From: UBA1259 sp964453915
Lineage (GTDB): Bacteria > Bacillota > Clostridia > Christensenellales > Borkfalkiaceae
Assembly: GCA_964453915.1 (NCBI GenBank)
Contig: CAYVPW010000023.1
Location: 1-20,605 of the forward strand
DNA length: 20,605 bases
Reading direction: 5' to 3'
The stretch's first letter is position 1, and each line of letters starts with the position of its first letter. Positions 1 to 8,076 of this stretch are shown here, piece after piece. The notes below the pieces were generated by a model, which was given only the letters and a program-made list of their open reading frames with translations, had not been told where the DNA came from and did not search any database. A program made the position numbers and the translations under genes.

Positions 1-156
1 ATATAATATTATATATAAAGCTAAACGGGCTGTTGCGTTTTACTTAAAAACCACTAAAAGTTTAGGACTTATTATACTTTATACTTTTACAAAAATCAAC
101 TAAATTTGCAAAATTACGATAGCAAAAAGGTTGTAAGATAGCATTAAGGAGTTTTT

Positions 157-1848
157 ATGGCAGGAAAGATTCTTACGCCTGTTTCCGTTTGGAGCGGCTT
201 TAATATCGATTTTATACCGCAGGCGGAAAGCGTAGAAGATTATAAGGACGGCGAATACGCCGTGTCTAAATTTTACTTGGGCGGAAGGCGATATAAAGAT
301 GCGCAGACCAAGGTTTTTTGCACTTCTATAACTAAAAACAAAGAACCTAAAGAAGCGGTTTTTGTAATTCCGGACCTAGAAAAGGGCACGGACGAAGGTT
401 TACTAAAAGCCCTTGCAGATAAAGGCTGGTACGTTGTTTCTATAGACCTTGCCGGAATAAAGGACGGGGAAAAGAATTATACGGTGTATCCCGAATCTTT
501 ATCCTATGCTAATTATGCGGTTGCAAAAGATAGTTTAACCGCCGTTGGGGAAGACGTTTTTTCTACTTGTTGGTACGAATGGGCTTGCGAAGTAAAGCAC
601 GTTTTAGAATATTTGGAAAAGAACGCCGCTTATAAAAAAATCGGTGGTATCGGCGTGGGAAAAGCCGCAACTACGCTTTGGCACGTTTTGTCAAACGAAA
701 CGAGAATGTCTTTTGCGGTTTCTATACTTAACGCCGGTTGGGAAACGTATGCTAAATTCGGCAAATTTGAAGGGGAATCTCCTTCTGATTTTACCGACGA
801 GCAAGTAAAGTATTTAGCCGGTATAGAAGCGCAGGCATACGCTCCGTACGTTAAGTGCCCCGTTATGGTTTTGTCCGCTACTAACTCCGGAGTGTTTGAT
901 TGCGACAGGGTGATAGACACTGTTTCTAGAGTTAAAGAGAATTATTATTCGGCGGCGGATTATTCTGTAAATTATTCCGATGCGGTTGATAAGGACGGGT
1001 TTGACAATCTTTTGCGGTTTGCAGCCGTTTGCTTTGAAGAAAACGGCGTGTCTACGCTTCCGGAATATCCGGATCTAGTGTGCGAAACAGAAGATAAGGT
1101 TTTAAGGTTAAAGGTAAAAGCGGAAGCTAAAAACCTAAAAAAAGTTTCGGTTTTTGCGTCCGAACAAATATTGACAAAGGATAGGCGTTCTTGGGTTAAA
1201 TGTGCGGAAGCGTTTTATAACGACGGCGAAAGCGGCGAATTTTGTTTCGATTATTTCCCGTATGAAGAAACGGGTTTGGTTTTGTTTTTTGCAAAGGCGG
1301 AATACGAAAGCGGCTTTACGGTAAGTTCTTATATCGTGTGCAAAAGAATAGAAAAGGACGAGGTTTGCGTAAAATATAAAACTGGAATTCTTTGTTCTAC
1401 GAGAGAAGCGTTTGCGGAAAGTGTTTTTGCCCCTGCAAAAACGGACGACTTGATTTCTTGTGTAGACGTTGACGGAGAGCGTGAAGTAAAATACGAAAAC
1501 GGGCCTATGAATATAAAAGGCGTATATAGTCCCGCAGGACTTATCACGTATAAAATCAACTCTAAAAAAGATAAGCCTAACGACGACGCTATTTTGATTA
1601 TGGACGTGTACGTGCAAAAGGACGGTTATTTTACGGCAACGTTGATGGCTGAAAGTGCGGACGGAAGCATTACGGAGTATTCTTATTCCGTAAATTTAGT
1701 CGGCGGAGATTTGTGGCACAATTTAAAAATAGAACTACAAAGGTTTAAGTCGGCGGAAGGCAGACTTTTAAAAAGTTACGAAAACGTTTTTGCAGTTAAA
1801 TTTTATGCGGAAGGCAAATACCTTATAAACAACGCTTTGTTTTTGTGA
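157..1848 (+). CDS. Alpha/beta-hydrolase-like protein with C-terminal beta-rich domains, probably non-catalytic
   Basis: A 563-residue protein that I do not recognise as a named family. Residues about 50-300 look like an alpha/beta-hydrolase core: a strand with an 'AVFVIPD' segment, then 'WYVVSIDLAG', an elbow-like segment at residues 161-170 and 'CPVMVLSAT' at 234-242. The usual nucleophile motif GxSxG reads G164-I-G-V-G168, so the serine is replaced by glycine, and no obvious histidine lies in the expected late loop. Residues about 310-420 and 430-563 are beta-rich, and the last part resembles a carbohydrate-binding-type sandwich. There is no signal peptide or membrane segment, so it is probably cytoplasmic. 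The start at ATG 157 is supported by AAGGAG at 146-151. The DUF951 gene starts one base after its stop. Fold assignment is inference; the coding call is firm. Confidence 0.75.
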   Translation: MAGKILTPVSVWSGFNIDFIPQAESVEDYKDGEYAVSKFYLGGRRYKDAQTKVFCTSITKNKEPKEAVFVIPDLEKGTDEGLLKALADKGWYVVSIDLAGIKDGEKNYTVYPESLSYANYAVAKDSLTAVGEDVFSTCWYEWACEVKHVLEYLEKNAAYKKIGGIGVGKAATTLWHVLSNETRMSFAVSILNAGWETYAKFGKFEGESPSDFTDEQVKYLAGIEAQAYAPYVKCPVMVLSATNSGVFDCDRVIDTVSRVKENYYSAADYSVNYSDAVDKDGFDNLLRFAAVCFEENGVSTLPEYPDLVCETEDKVLRLKVKAEAKNLKKVSVFASEQILTKDRRSWVKCAEAFYNDGESGEFCFDYFPYEETGLVLFFAKAEYESGFTVSSYIVCKRIEKDEVCVKYKTGILCSTREAFAESVFAPAKTDDLISCVDVDGEREVKYENGPMNIKGVYSPAGLITYKINSKKDKPNDDAILIMDVYVQKDGYFTATLMAESADGSITEYSYSVNLVGGDLWHNLKIELQRFKSAEGRLLKSYENVFAVKFYAEGKYLINNALFL

Positions 1849-1849
1849 T

Positions 1850-2053
1850 ATGGATATAAAAGAAAAAGGAATAATCACTTCTAAAAAAAAGCATGCTTGC
1901 GGCGGAAATACGTGGATTGTAAAGCGTACCGGGGCGGACGTTAAATTGTCTTGCCTTACTTGCGGAAGGACCGTTTTTATGTCTTACGACGAAGTGAGAA
2001 AGATAACGCTAAAATATCAAGACGGTGAAAGTGTAAATGACAATCAGATTTAG
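1850..2053 (+). CDS. DUF951 family small protein
   Basis: A 67-residue protein matching the DUF951 family common in Firmicutes, whose molecular role I do not know. The diagnostic pattern is visible: a lysine-rich start, 'KKHACGGNTWIVKRTGADVKL', then 'CLTCGR'. The Cys-Gly-Gly/Ser-Asn and CxxC elements suggest a small zinc-ribbon-like or nucleic-acid-associated fold, but that is inference. The ATG lies one base after the stop of the upstream gene, and its own 3' end overlaps the signal peptidase gene by 17 bases, so translation is probably coupled on both sides. Length is normal for the family. Confidence 0.85.
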   Translation: MDIKEKGIITSKKKHACGGNTWIVKRTGADVKLSCLTCGRTVFMSYDEVRKITLKYQDGESVNDNQI

Positions 2054-2627
2054 TCTTTGGGAAAAAAAGAATAAAGAAGAACGCTCGGATAGAAATTCCA
2101 CGCTTGCTTGTGCAGTGGTGATAGCCGTTATGCTTTTCATTATTTATTTAACGATGTTCGTGTTTATCACAGTAGAGGTTTCCGGCGAATCTATGCAAAG
2201 CACTCTTAATAACGGTGATACGCTTTTGGTAAATAAAACCGATGTGCCGGACTACGGTGATATAGTTATAATAAGTAAAAATTCGCAGTTGGATTACTGG
2301 GTGGTGAAAAGAGTAATAGGTTTAGGCGGCGACGTTATAGAAATAAAAGCGGACGGGAAGGTTTACAGAAACGGAGAAAAATTAGAAGAAGATTATCTAG
2401 ACGATTTTCAGTCTACACACCCCATCGGCGGCGAACACGGCTATCAAAAATGGGTGCTTAAAGAAGACGAGATTTTTTATCTGGGCGATAACAGGCTAAA
2501 CAGTACGGATTCCAGAGTTTCGGGACCGTGCAAAACTTCAGACGTAATAGGTGTGGTAGAAGAGTGGGCTTTGTCCTCAAAAAATATATTTAATGGTTTC
2601 TTTGATTGGTTTTCCAGTCTTTTTTAA
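2037..2627 (+). CDS. lepB: Signal peptidase I
   Basis: Membrane-bound serine protease (family S26) that removes signal peptides from exported proteins on the outer face of the cytoplasmic membrane. The 196-residue protein has a charged N-terminus, one transmembrane anchor at about residues 22-46, then box B 'SGESMQSTL' with nucleophile Ser52. The general-base lysine is Lys91 in 'VVKRVIGLGGD', and box E is GDNRLNSTDSR at 150-160. This is the single-anchor Gram-positive layout (SipS-like). The ATG at 2037 lies inside the end of the DUF951 gene, 17 bases before its stop, with a weak purine-rich site (GGTGAAAG) upstream, so coupled translation is likely. A small membrane protein gene follows after 14 bases. 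Confidence 0.95.
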   Translation: MTIRFSLWEKKNKEERSDRNSTLACAVVIAVMLFIIYLTMFVFITVEVSGESMQSTLNNGDTLLVNKTDVPDYGDIVIISKNSQLDYWVVKRVIGLGGDVIEIKADGKVYRNGEKLEEDYLDDFQSTHPIGGEHGYQKWVLKEDEIFYLGDNRLNSTDSRVSGPCKTSDVIGVVEEWALSSKNIFNGFFDWFSSLF

Positions 2628-2641
2628 AAACGGTGAATTAG

Positions 2642-3172
2642 ATGATTGAATATTTTAACAAAAGCGAATACGAAAAAGCAAAAAAGCAAAAAAAATTGAT
2701 ATTAGGAATTTATTTTGGCATAGCGGTGATTTTTGCTGCGTTTGCTGTTTTGTCCGTTATTTATGCGGCAAGACTTCCTTATCAATCGCCAAAAATAGGA
2801 ACGGTGAAATGGGTTTTATATCCCGCCACTGGAGTATTTGTGATTTTTTCTTTTATATACCTAGGTATTCCTTACAAAAAGGTAAAAAAATTTGCAGCGT
2901 TTTGCAACAACTTGGTTTTCGGGTTAAAAGAAGAGAGCGTGGCAGATTTTTTTGAATACGACGAAACTTTGCAAGATAACGGCGGTGTGGATTGCAAATC
3001 TTTGGTGTTTTTAGAGTGGAATAAGTATAAAAAAGATTATTTTGAAAGAAAAGTTTTGGTTTTTTACGAAAAAGATTTTCCGATAATTCCGGAAAAGGCG
3101 CGCGTTAAGTTTATAACGCAGGGCAACTTTTTGATTTCTTACGAAGTAATACAAGAAAACAAAGGAGAATGA
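2642..3172 (+). CDS. Two-helix membrane protein of unknown function
   Basis: A 176-residue protein I do not recognise. It has a short lysine-rich N-terminus (residues 1-18), a hydrophobic helix at about 19-42 and a second at about 57-78, so both termini are probably cytoplasmic. A roughly 95-residue soluble C-terminal part follows, rich in charged and aromatic residues and with no motif I can name. The ATG at 2642 is preceded by 'ACGGTGAAT', a weak ribosome binding site. The 3' end abuts the ACT-domain gene, and that gene's AAAGGAG lies inside this one's last codons. Its place after lepB may mean an envelope role, but that rests on position alone. Confidence 0.7.
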   Translation: MIEYFNKSEYEKAKKQKKLILGIYFGIAVIFAAFAVLSVIYAARLPYQSPKIGTVKWVLYPATGVFVIFSFIYLGIPYKKVKKFAAFCNNLVFGLKEESVADFFEYDETLQDNGGVDCKSLVFLEWNKYKKDYFERKVLVFYEKDFPIIPEKARVKFITQGNFLISYEVIQENKGE

Positions 3173-3173
3173 A

Positions 3174-3443
3174 ATGAAAACGATAGTGACCGTAATCGGC
3201 AAAGACAAACCCGGAATTATAGCAAAGGTGGCAACGCTTTTATCGGATAACGGGGTAAATATAGAAGACATAAGCCAAACTATAGTTCAGGGCAACTTTA
3301 CTATGATTATGCTTTGCGACTTAAAAAACGGCGTGTTGACAATTCCTGAATTGAAAGAAAAAACCGACGTGTTAGGCGGCGAAATAGGCGTGTCTATTCA
3401 CGTTCAGCACGAAGATATTTTTAACGCAATGCACAAGATTTAG
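3174..3443 (+). CDS. ACT-domain protein, UPF0237 family
   Basis: A stand-alone ACT domain of 89 residues. ACT domains usually bind amino acids or other small ligands and regulate a partner enzyme. The start 'MKTIVTVIGKDKPGIIAKVA' is the typical ACT beginning (strand, then a DxPG turn, then a helix), followed by 'GVNIEDISQTIVQGNFTMIM'. Length and pattern fit UPF0237, related to the GcvR-type ACT_6 group. AAAGGAG at 3161-3167 supports ATG 3174. The next gene, after 15 bases, is a UPF0210 protein. UPF0237 and UPF0210 genes are neighbours in other bacteria (for example adjacent in Streptococcus pneumoniae), so the ACT protein is probably its regulatory partner. That is inference. Confidence 0.9.
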   Translation: MKTIVTVIGKDKPGIIAKVATLLSDNGVNIEDISQTIVQGNFTMIMLCDLKNGVLTIPELKEKTDVLGGEIGVSIHVQHEDIFNAMHKI

Positions 3444-3458
3444 TATTCGGAGAAGAAA

Positions 3459-4814
3459 ATGTTAAGCAGAAACGAAATTATAGAAACAATCGATATGGTC
3501 GAAAAAGAACATTTTGACGTTCGTACCATAACTATGGGAATAAATCTTTTGCCCTGTGTTAGAGAAAGTGCAGAGGCAACCTCTCGCTTAGTTTACGATA
3601 CTATTTGTAAAAAAGCCGAAAACATAGTAAAAGTTGCAAGCGATTTAGGGGTTGAATACGGAATACCTATTATAAACAAAAGAGTTTCCATTACCCCCGC
3701 AAGCCTTTTAACCGCTAACTTTACGGGTAAAGAAATTTTACTTGCTAAAGCGTTAGATAACGCGGCAAAAACAGTTGGCGTCGATTTTTTGGGCGGTTAT
3801 TCCGCTCTCGTTCAAAAGGGTATGACGTCTTTTGAACGTTCTTTTATAGAAAGTATTCCGGAAGCACTTTCCATAACGGAAAGGCTTTGTTCTTCCGTTA
3901 ACGTAGGAAGTTCAAGGTCCGGCATAAATATGGATGCGGTACGCCTTATGGGCAAAATTATTAAAGATACTGCGGAGATTACCAAAGATAAGGACGGCTT
4001 GGGCTGTGCCAAACTGGTTGTATTTTGCAATGCCGTAGAAGACAATCCTTTTATGGCGGGTGCGTTTCACGGCGTAGGGGAAGCGGAAACCGTAATTAAC
4101 GTTGGCGTTTCCGGACCGGGCGTTGTGCATCAAGCCTTAAAAAGTGCGGGCGATGCCAGCATAGGTGAGGTTGCCGAGATTATAAAAAAGACGGCGTTTA
4201 AGATTACCCGTGCAGGACAGCTTATAGCAAAAGAGGCTTCTAAACGCCTAAACGCAGAGTTCGGTATAGTGGATTTATCACTTGCACCCACACCTGTTAT
4301 GGGAGATTCGGTTGCGCATATATTAGAAGAAATGGGGTTAGAATCAGTTGGGTGTCACGGAACTACCGCGGCGCTTGCAATGCTTAATGACGCAGTTAAA
4401 AAGGGCGGCGTTATGGCAAGCGGCAGTGTTGGCGGATTGTCCGGTGCATTTATTCCCGTAAGCGAAGATATAGGTATGATAAACGCCGCAAACAAGGGCG
4501 CTATAAGTTTGGATAAATTAGAAGCGATGACCTGTGTATGCAGCGTAGGTATAGACATGGTGGCTATTCCCGGAGATACGCCTGCTTCCACTATAAGCGG
4601 AATTATTGCAGACGAAACGGCGATAGGTATGATAAATAATAAAACAACCGCAGTGAGAGTTATACCCGTTCCCAATAAAAAGGTTGGGGACAGTGTAGAG
4701 TTCGGCGGGCTTTTAGGCAGTGCGCCTATAATGAAAGTTTCACCGTTTTCTTGCGAAAAATTAGTAAACAGGGGTGGCAGAATTCCCGCACCAATTCACA
4801 GCTTTAAAAACTAA
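3459..4814 (+). CDS. UPF0210 (DUF711 / 'PFL family') protein
   Basis: A 451-residue cytoplasmic protein matching the UPF0210/DUF711 family, which databases often label 'PFL family' from a fold likeness to pyruvate formate-lyase-type proteins. The enzymatic activity is not established. Recognisable stretches are the start 'MLSRNEIIETIDMVEKEHFDVRTITMGI', then 'NPFMAGAFHGVGEAE' with 'INVGVSGPGVV', 'VDLSLAPTPVMGDSVA', 'GCHGTTAALAMLNDAVKKGG' and the C-terminal 'NRGGRIPAPIHS'. Length is normal for the family. GGAGAAG just before the ATG supports the start. It pairs with the upstream ACT-domain gene, and the peptidase gene begins 16 bases after its stop. Confidence 0.92.
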   Translation: MLSRNEIIETIDMVEKEHFDVRTITMGINLLPCVRESAEATSRLVYDTICKKAENIVKVASDLGVEYGIPIINKRVSITPASLLTANFTGKEILLAKALDNAAKTVGVDFLGGYSALVQKGMTSFERSFIESIPEALSITERLCSSVNVGSSRSGINMDAVRLMGKIIKDTAEITKDKDGLGCAKLVVFCNAVEDNPFMAGAFHGVGEAETVINVGVSGPGVVHQALKSAGDASIGEVAEIIKKTAFKITRAGQLIAKEASKRLNAEFGIVDLSLAPTPVMGDSVAHILEEMGLESVGCHGTTAALAMLNDAVKKGGVMASGSVGGLSGAFIPVSEDIGMINAANKGAISLDKLEAMTCVCSVGIDMVAIPGDTPASTISGIIADETAIGMINNKTTAVRVIPVPNKKVGDSVEFGGLLGSAPIMKVSPFSCEKLVNRGGRIPAPIHSFKN

Positions 4815-4830
4815 GAGTAGGGGTGTAGAA

Positions 4831-6579
4831 GTGGACAAGTATCAATGGCAAATAGAAGATATTTATAAAACCGAGCAAGATTGGCTTAAAGACTATCAAA
4901 ACGTAGAAAAAGAAATAGATTTTTCTGAATTCAAGGGGAAACTTTCTTCTAAAAAGTGCTTTTTTGAATGTATGAAAAAGCAAGAGAGAATTGCCAGAAT
5001 TATAGAAAAACTCTCTGTTTACGCAATGATGTTGCACGACACGGATACGGCGAGCAGTAAGTACGATTCACTAGTGTCTAAAACCACGGTTTTATCCGTT
5101 AAGTTTTCTTCGGAGTCTGCATTTATTGTTCCGGAACTTACTTCTTTAGATGTAAGCGTACTAAAAGAATTTATAGCCGATTCTTCTCTTAAAGAATACG
5201 ATTACACCTTAAAGTGTTTGTTAAAGGCAAAAGAACACGTTTTATCTGAAAAAGAAGAAAAACTTCTTGCGGAAAGCGCGGACGCACTTTCCTCTTTTAG
5301 AGAAATATTTACAAAAACGGACAATGCGGATTTGCCGCTAAAAGATATAAAACACAATGGCGAAACCATTCCGCTAAGCCACGGTGCTTACGGCGTTATT
5401 ATGCACGATTCGGATAGAGCGTTGAGAAAAAAATGTTTTAAGGCTTACTATAACGCGTATATATCGCTTATAAACGTGATATCTGCAACCTATGCCGGCA
5501 GCGTAAAAAAAGACGTGTTTACGGCTAAAAGCAAAAAGTTCGCTTCTTCTTTAGAGCGTGCGCTTTTTTCTGAAGACATTGATGTTAAGGTATATCAAAA
5601 TCTTATAACTTCCGTAAATAAGGCATTGCCGTTATTGCACGAATATATGGCATATAAGAAAAAATCTTTAAACCTAAAAGATATGCATATGTACGACGTG
5701 TACGTGCCCATCACTCAAAATGCAGAATTAAAATTAACTTACGACCAAGCTTATAGCCTAGTTATCGAAGGATTGAGCCCGCTTGGAGAAGAGTATTCTC
5801 AATTGCTAAAAAAAGCACACGACGAGAGATGGATTTCCGTTTACGAAACCAAAGGAAAAAGGAGCGGAGCGTACAGTGTGTGCGTTTACGATACGCACCC
5901 GTTCGTGTTGCTAAACTACAAACAAACCACGCACGACGTGTTTACGATTGCGCACGAAATGGGGCATAGCATACATTCTTATTTTTCTAACAGAACTCAG
6001 CCTTATGCAAAAGCGGACTATAAAATTTTCGTTGCGGAAGTTGCAAGCACCGTAAACGAAGTGTTGTTGCTTAAATATTTATTAAAAAGCGCAAAGGACG
6101 ATAAACTTAAAAAATATTTGCTTTCTTATCTTGCGGAAATGATAAGGACTACGCTTTTTAGGCAAACCCAGTTTGCTGAGTTTGAAGAATATTCTCATTC
6201 CACTATAGAAAACGGAGAGCCGTTAACTAAGGACGGAATGTGCCAAAAATATTTAGAATTAAATAAAAAGTATTACGGAAACGCTGTAATAAGCGACGAA
6301 GAAATAAGTTATGAATGGGCAAGAATACCACACTTTTACAGGGCGTTTTACGTTTATAAGTATGCAACGGGAATTATTTCCGCTTTGGCGATTGCGGATA
6401 GAATAATTACGCAAGGGAAACCCGCAGTGGAAGATTACTTTAAGTTTTTATCTTCGGGAGATTCGGATTCACCCGTAGAATTGTTAAAAATCGCCGGTGT
6501 AGATTTAACTGACGAAAACACCTTTAACTCTGCGTTCCAAGTATTTAAGGACGCTTTAGAACAAATGAAAAGCCTATAA
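4831..6579 (+). CDS. pepF: Oligoendopeptidase F (M3 family metallopeptidase)
   Basis: Cytosolic zinc metallopeptidase that cleaves medium-length peptides. The zinc site is clear: HEMGH at residues 375-379, with the third ligand probably Glu403 in 'FVAEVASTVNE', 28 residues beyond the first His, as in the M3 family. The C-terminal 'YEWARIPHFYRAFYVYKYATG' is typical of the PepF/M3B branch. I chose GTG 4831 because AGGGG at 4819-4823 lies seven bases upstream and the product starts 'VDKYQWQIEDIYKT', matching usual PepF starts. This gives 582 residues. An in-frame GTG at 4774 would add 19 residues and overlap the UPF0210 gene by 41 bases, which is less likely. dnaB follows after 18 bases. Confidence 0.95.
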   Translation: MDKYQWQIEDIYKTEQDWLKDYQNVEKEIDFSEFKGKLSSKKCFFECMKKQERIARIIEKLSVYAMMLHDTDTASSKYDSLVSKTTVLSVKFSSESAFIVPELTSLDVSVLKEFIADSSLKEYDYTLKCLLKAKEHVLSEKEEKLLAESADALSSFREIFTKTDNADLPLKDIKHNGETIPLSHGAYGVIMHDSDRALRKKCFKAYYNAYISLINVISATYAGSVKKDVFTAKSKKFASSLERALFSEDIDVKVYQNLITSVNKALPLLHEYMAYKKKSLNLKDMHMYDVYVPITQNAELKLTYDQAYSLVIEGLSPLGEEYSQLLKKAHDERWISVYETKGKRSGAYSVCVYDTHPFVLLNYKQTTHDVFTIAHEMGHSIHSYFSNRTQPYAKADYKIFVAEVASTVNEVLLLKYLLKSAKDDKLKKYLLSYLAEMIRTTLFRQTQFAEFEEYSHSTIENGEPLTKDGMCQKYLELNKKYYGNAVISDEEISYEWARIPHFYRAFYVYKYATGIISALAIADRIITQGKPAVEDYFKFLSSGDSDSPVELLKIAGVDLTDENTFNSAFQVFKDALEQMKSL

Positions 6580-6597
6580 AACGCTAAGGAGAAAAAT

Positions 6598-8076
6598 ATG
6601 GCAAAAACGCAAAACAAAAAAAGCGGCGGAGAAATGCTTCCGCACAATCTAGAAGCAGAACAGTCACTTTTGGGCTGTATGCTTTTAGACCCCAAAGTTC
6701 AAGCGGAGATAACTTCTTCTTTGAAAGAAGAAGATTTTCATTTTGAATCTCATAAATATCTCTTTTCTGCGATGACGGATATTATCCAACAAAACAAGCC
6801 GCTAGATTTCGTAACGCTGGTAGACGCTTTAGAAAAGAACGGCACGCTAGATAAGGTGGGTGGGCTTTCTTATATTGCAAATTTATCTAACACTATGCCG
6901 TCTACCGTAAATTATAAAAGTTATTTAGATATTGTTTTAAGAGACAGTATGATGAGAAAGCTTATAGGCGGCTCTATGGAGATTATAGACGAATGTAAGC
7001 AAAGCAAAGATAAAGATTCTGCGCTTGCGTTTGCGGAAAAAACCGTGTTTGATATTTCAAGCACCGCCGATACGAGCGACGTTGTAAATATAGATAAAAT
7101 TATTCCGGACGTAATGGTAAAACTAGACGAACTTAGCAAAAACAAAACGGCGCTAAGGGGAATAAGAACAAAATATCGCGGATTAGATAAGCTGTTAGAT
7201 GGGCTGCATAAAAGCGACCTTATAATTTTGGCAGCAAGACCTGCCGTAGGAAAAACGTCTTTTGCAATGAATATAGTTTCTAATATAGCAACGCAGGGAT
7301 ATAACTGTGCGGTGTTCTCTCTGGAAATGAGTAAGGAACAAATAGTGCAAAGACTTTTGTGTTCGGTTGCAAACGTAAGTATGGAACACGCTTCTAAAGG
7401 CGAGATGAGTAAAACCGAATGGTTAAAAATTTCGCAGGCAAAGGAAACGCTTTACAAGTCTAATATTTTTATAGACGATTCCGCAATAATTACCCCGCAA
7501 GAAGTTTTATCTAAATGCAGAAGGTTAAAAAGAAAATTCGGTTTAGACCTTATAATGATAGACTACGTGCAATTGATGACTGCAGGAAGAACCAGAGAAT
7601 CGGATAACAGGCAACAAGAGATTACGGAAATTTCCAGAAACCTTAAAATTTTGGCTAAAGAAATAAACGTTCCCGTTCTTGCGCTTTCTCAATTATCCCG
7701 TGCGGTTGAAACAAGAAAAGGTCGTCCGCAATTATCGGACCTTCGTGAATCGGGCGCAATAGAGCAAGATGCCGATATAGTTATGTTTATACATAGACCC
7801 GATAAGGGTGCAACGGAAAAAGAACTTGCGGAAGGCAAGGTCAAAAAGAACGTTGCGGAAATTATAGTAGAAAAGCATAGAAGCGGACCTACCGGTGTTG
7901 TGGAACTTTACTTTAAGGGAGAATGTACTAAATTCCTTAATATAGACGTGGAAACGGGAGAGCCGGAAGACGAAGTTAAAGAAAACAATAACGAGCGCCC
8001 CGCAATGGACGCCGGCATTGCGACCGCAAAAACAGAAGACAAGATAGTAAAAAGCATAGACGACGAAATATTTTGA
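6598..8076 (+). CDS. dnaB: Replicative DNA helicase DnaB
   Basis: Hexameric 5'-3' helicase that unwinds DNA at the replication fork (called DnaC in Bacillus subtilis). The 492-residue protein starts 'LPHNLEAEQSLLGCML', the typical primase-interacting N-terminal domain (about residues 14-115). A linker region follows (about 116-185), then the RecA-like motor with Walker A at 213-221 (Lys219, Thr220) and Walker B LIMID at 318-322. 'SQLSRAVETRKGRPQLSDLRESGAIEQDADIV' holds the conserved H3/H4 elements. The C-terminal tail of about 45 residues is acidic and extends beyond the motor, making the protein somewhat longer than the roughly 450-residue norm. AAGGAG upstream of ATG 6598 supports the start. 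The sua5 start overlaps the stop by one base. No intein or insertion is seen. Confidence 0.97.
   Translation: MAKTQNKKSGGEMLPHNLEAEQSLLGCMLLDPKVQAEITSSLKEEDFHFESHKYLFSAMTDIIQQNKPLDFVTLVDALEKNGTLDKVGGLSYIANLSNTMPSTVNYKSYLDIVLRDSMMRKLIGGSMEIIDECKQSKDKDSALAFAEKTVFDISSTADTSDVVNIDKIIPDVMVKLDELSKNKTALRGIRTKYRGLDKLLDGLHKSDLIILAARPAVGKTSFAMNIVSNIATQGYNCAVFSLEMSKEQIVQRLLCSVANVSMEHASKGEMSKTEWLKISQAKETLYKSNIFIDDSAIITPQEVLSKCRRLKRKFGLDLIMIDYVQLMTAGRTRESDNRQQEITEISRNLKILAKEINVPVLALSQLSRAVETRKGRPQLSDLRESGAIEQDADIVMFIHRPDKGATEKELAEGKVKKNVAEIIVEKHRSGPTGVVELYFKGECTKFLNIDVETGEPEDEVKENNNERPAMDAGIATAKTEDKIVKSIDDEIF

Noticed and set aside
61..139. Possible promoters upstream of the first gene (TATACT boxes; TTTACA with CAAAAT)
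   Set aside because: No pair combines good -35 and -10 elements at 16-18 base spacing. A promoter probably exists but cannot be placed.
1135..1617. Minus-strand open frame of 160 codons inside the first gene
   Set aside because: It is a shadow of the plus-strand gene, with low-complexity basic composition, no ribosome binding site and no family likeness.
4774..4830. GTG start at 4774 extending PepF by 19 residues
   Set aside because: It would overlap the UPF0210 gene by 41 bases, and the added residues do not resemble PepF. GTG 4831 has AGGGG at good spacing.
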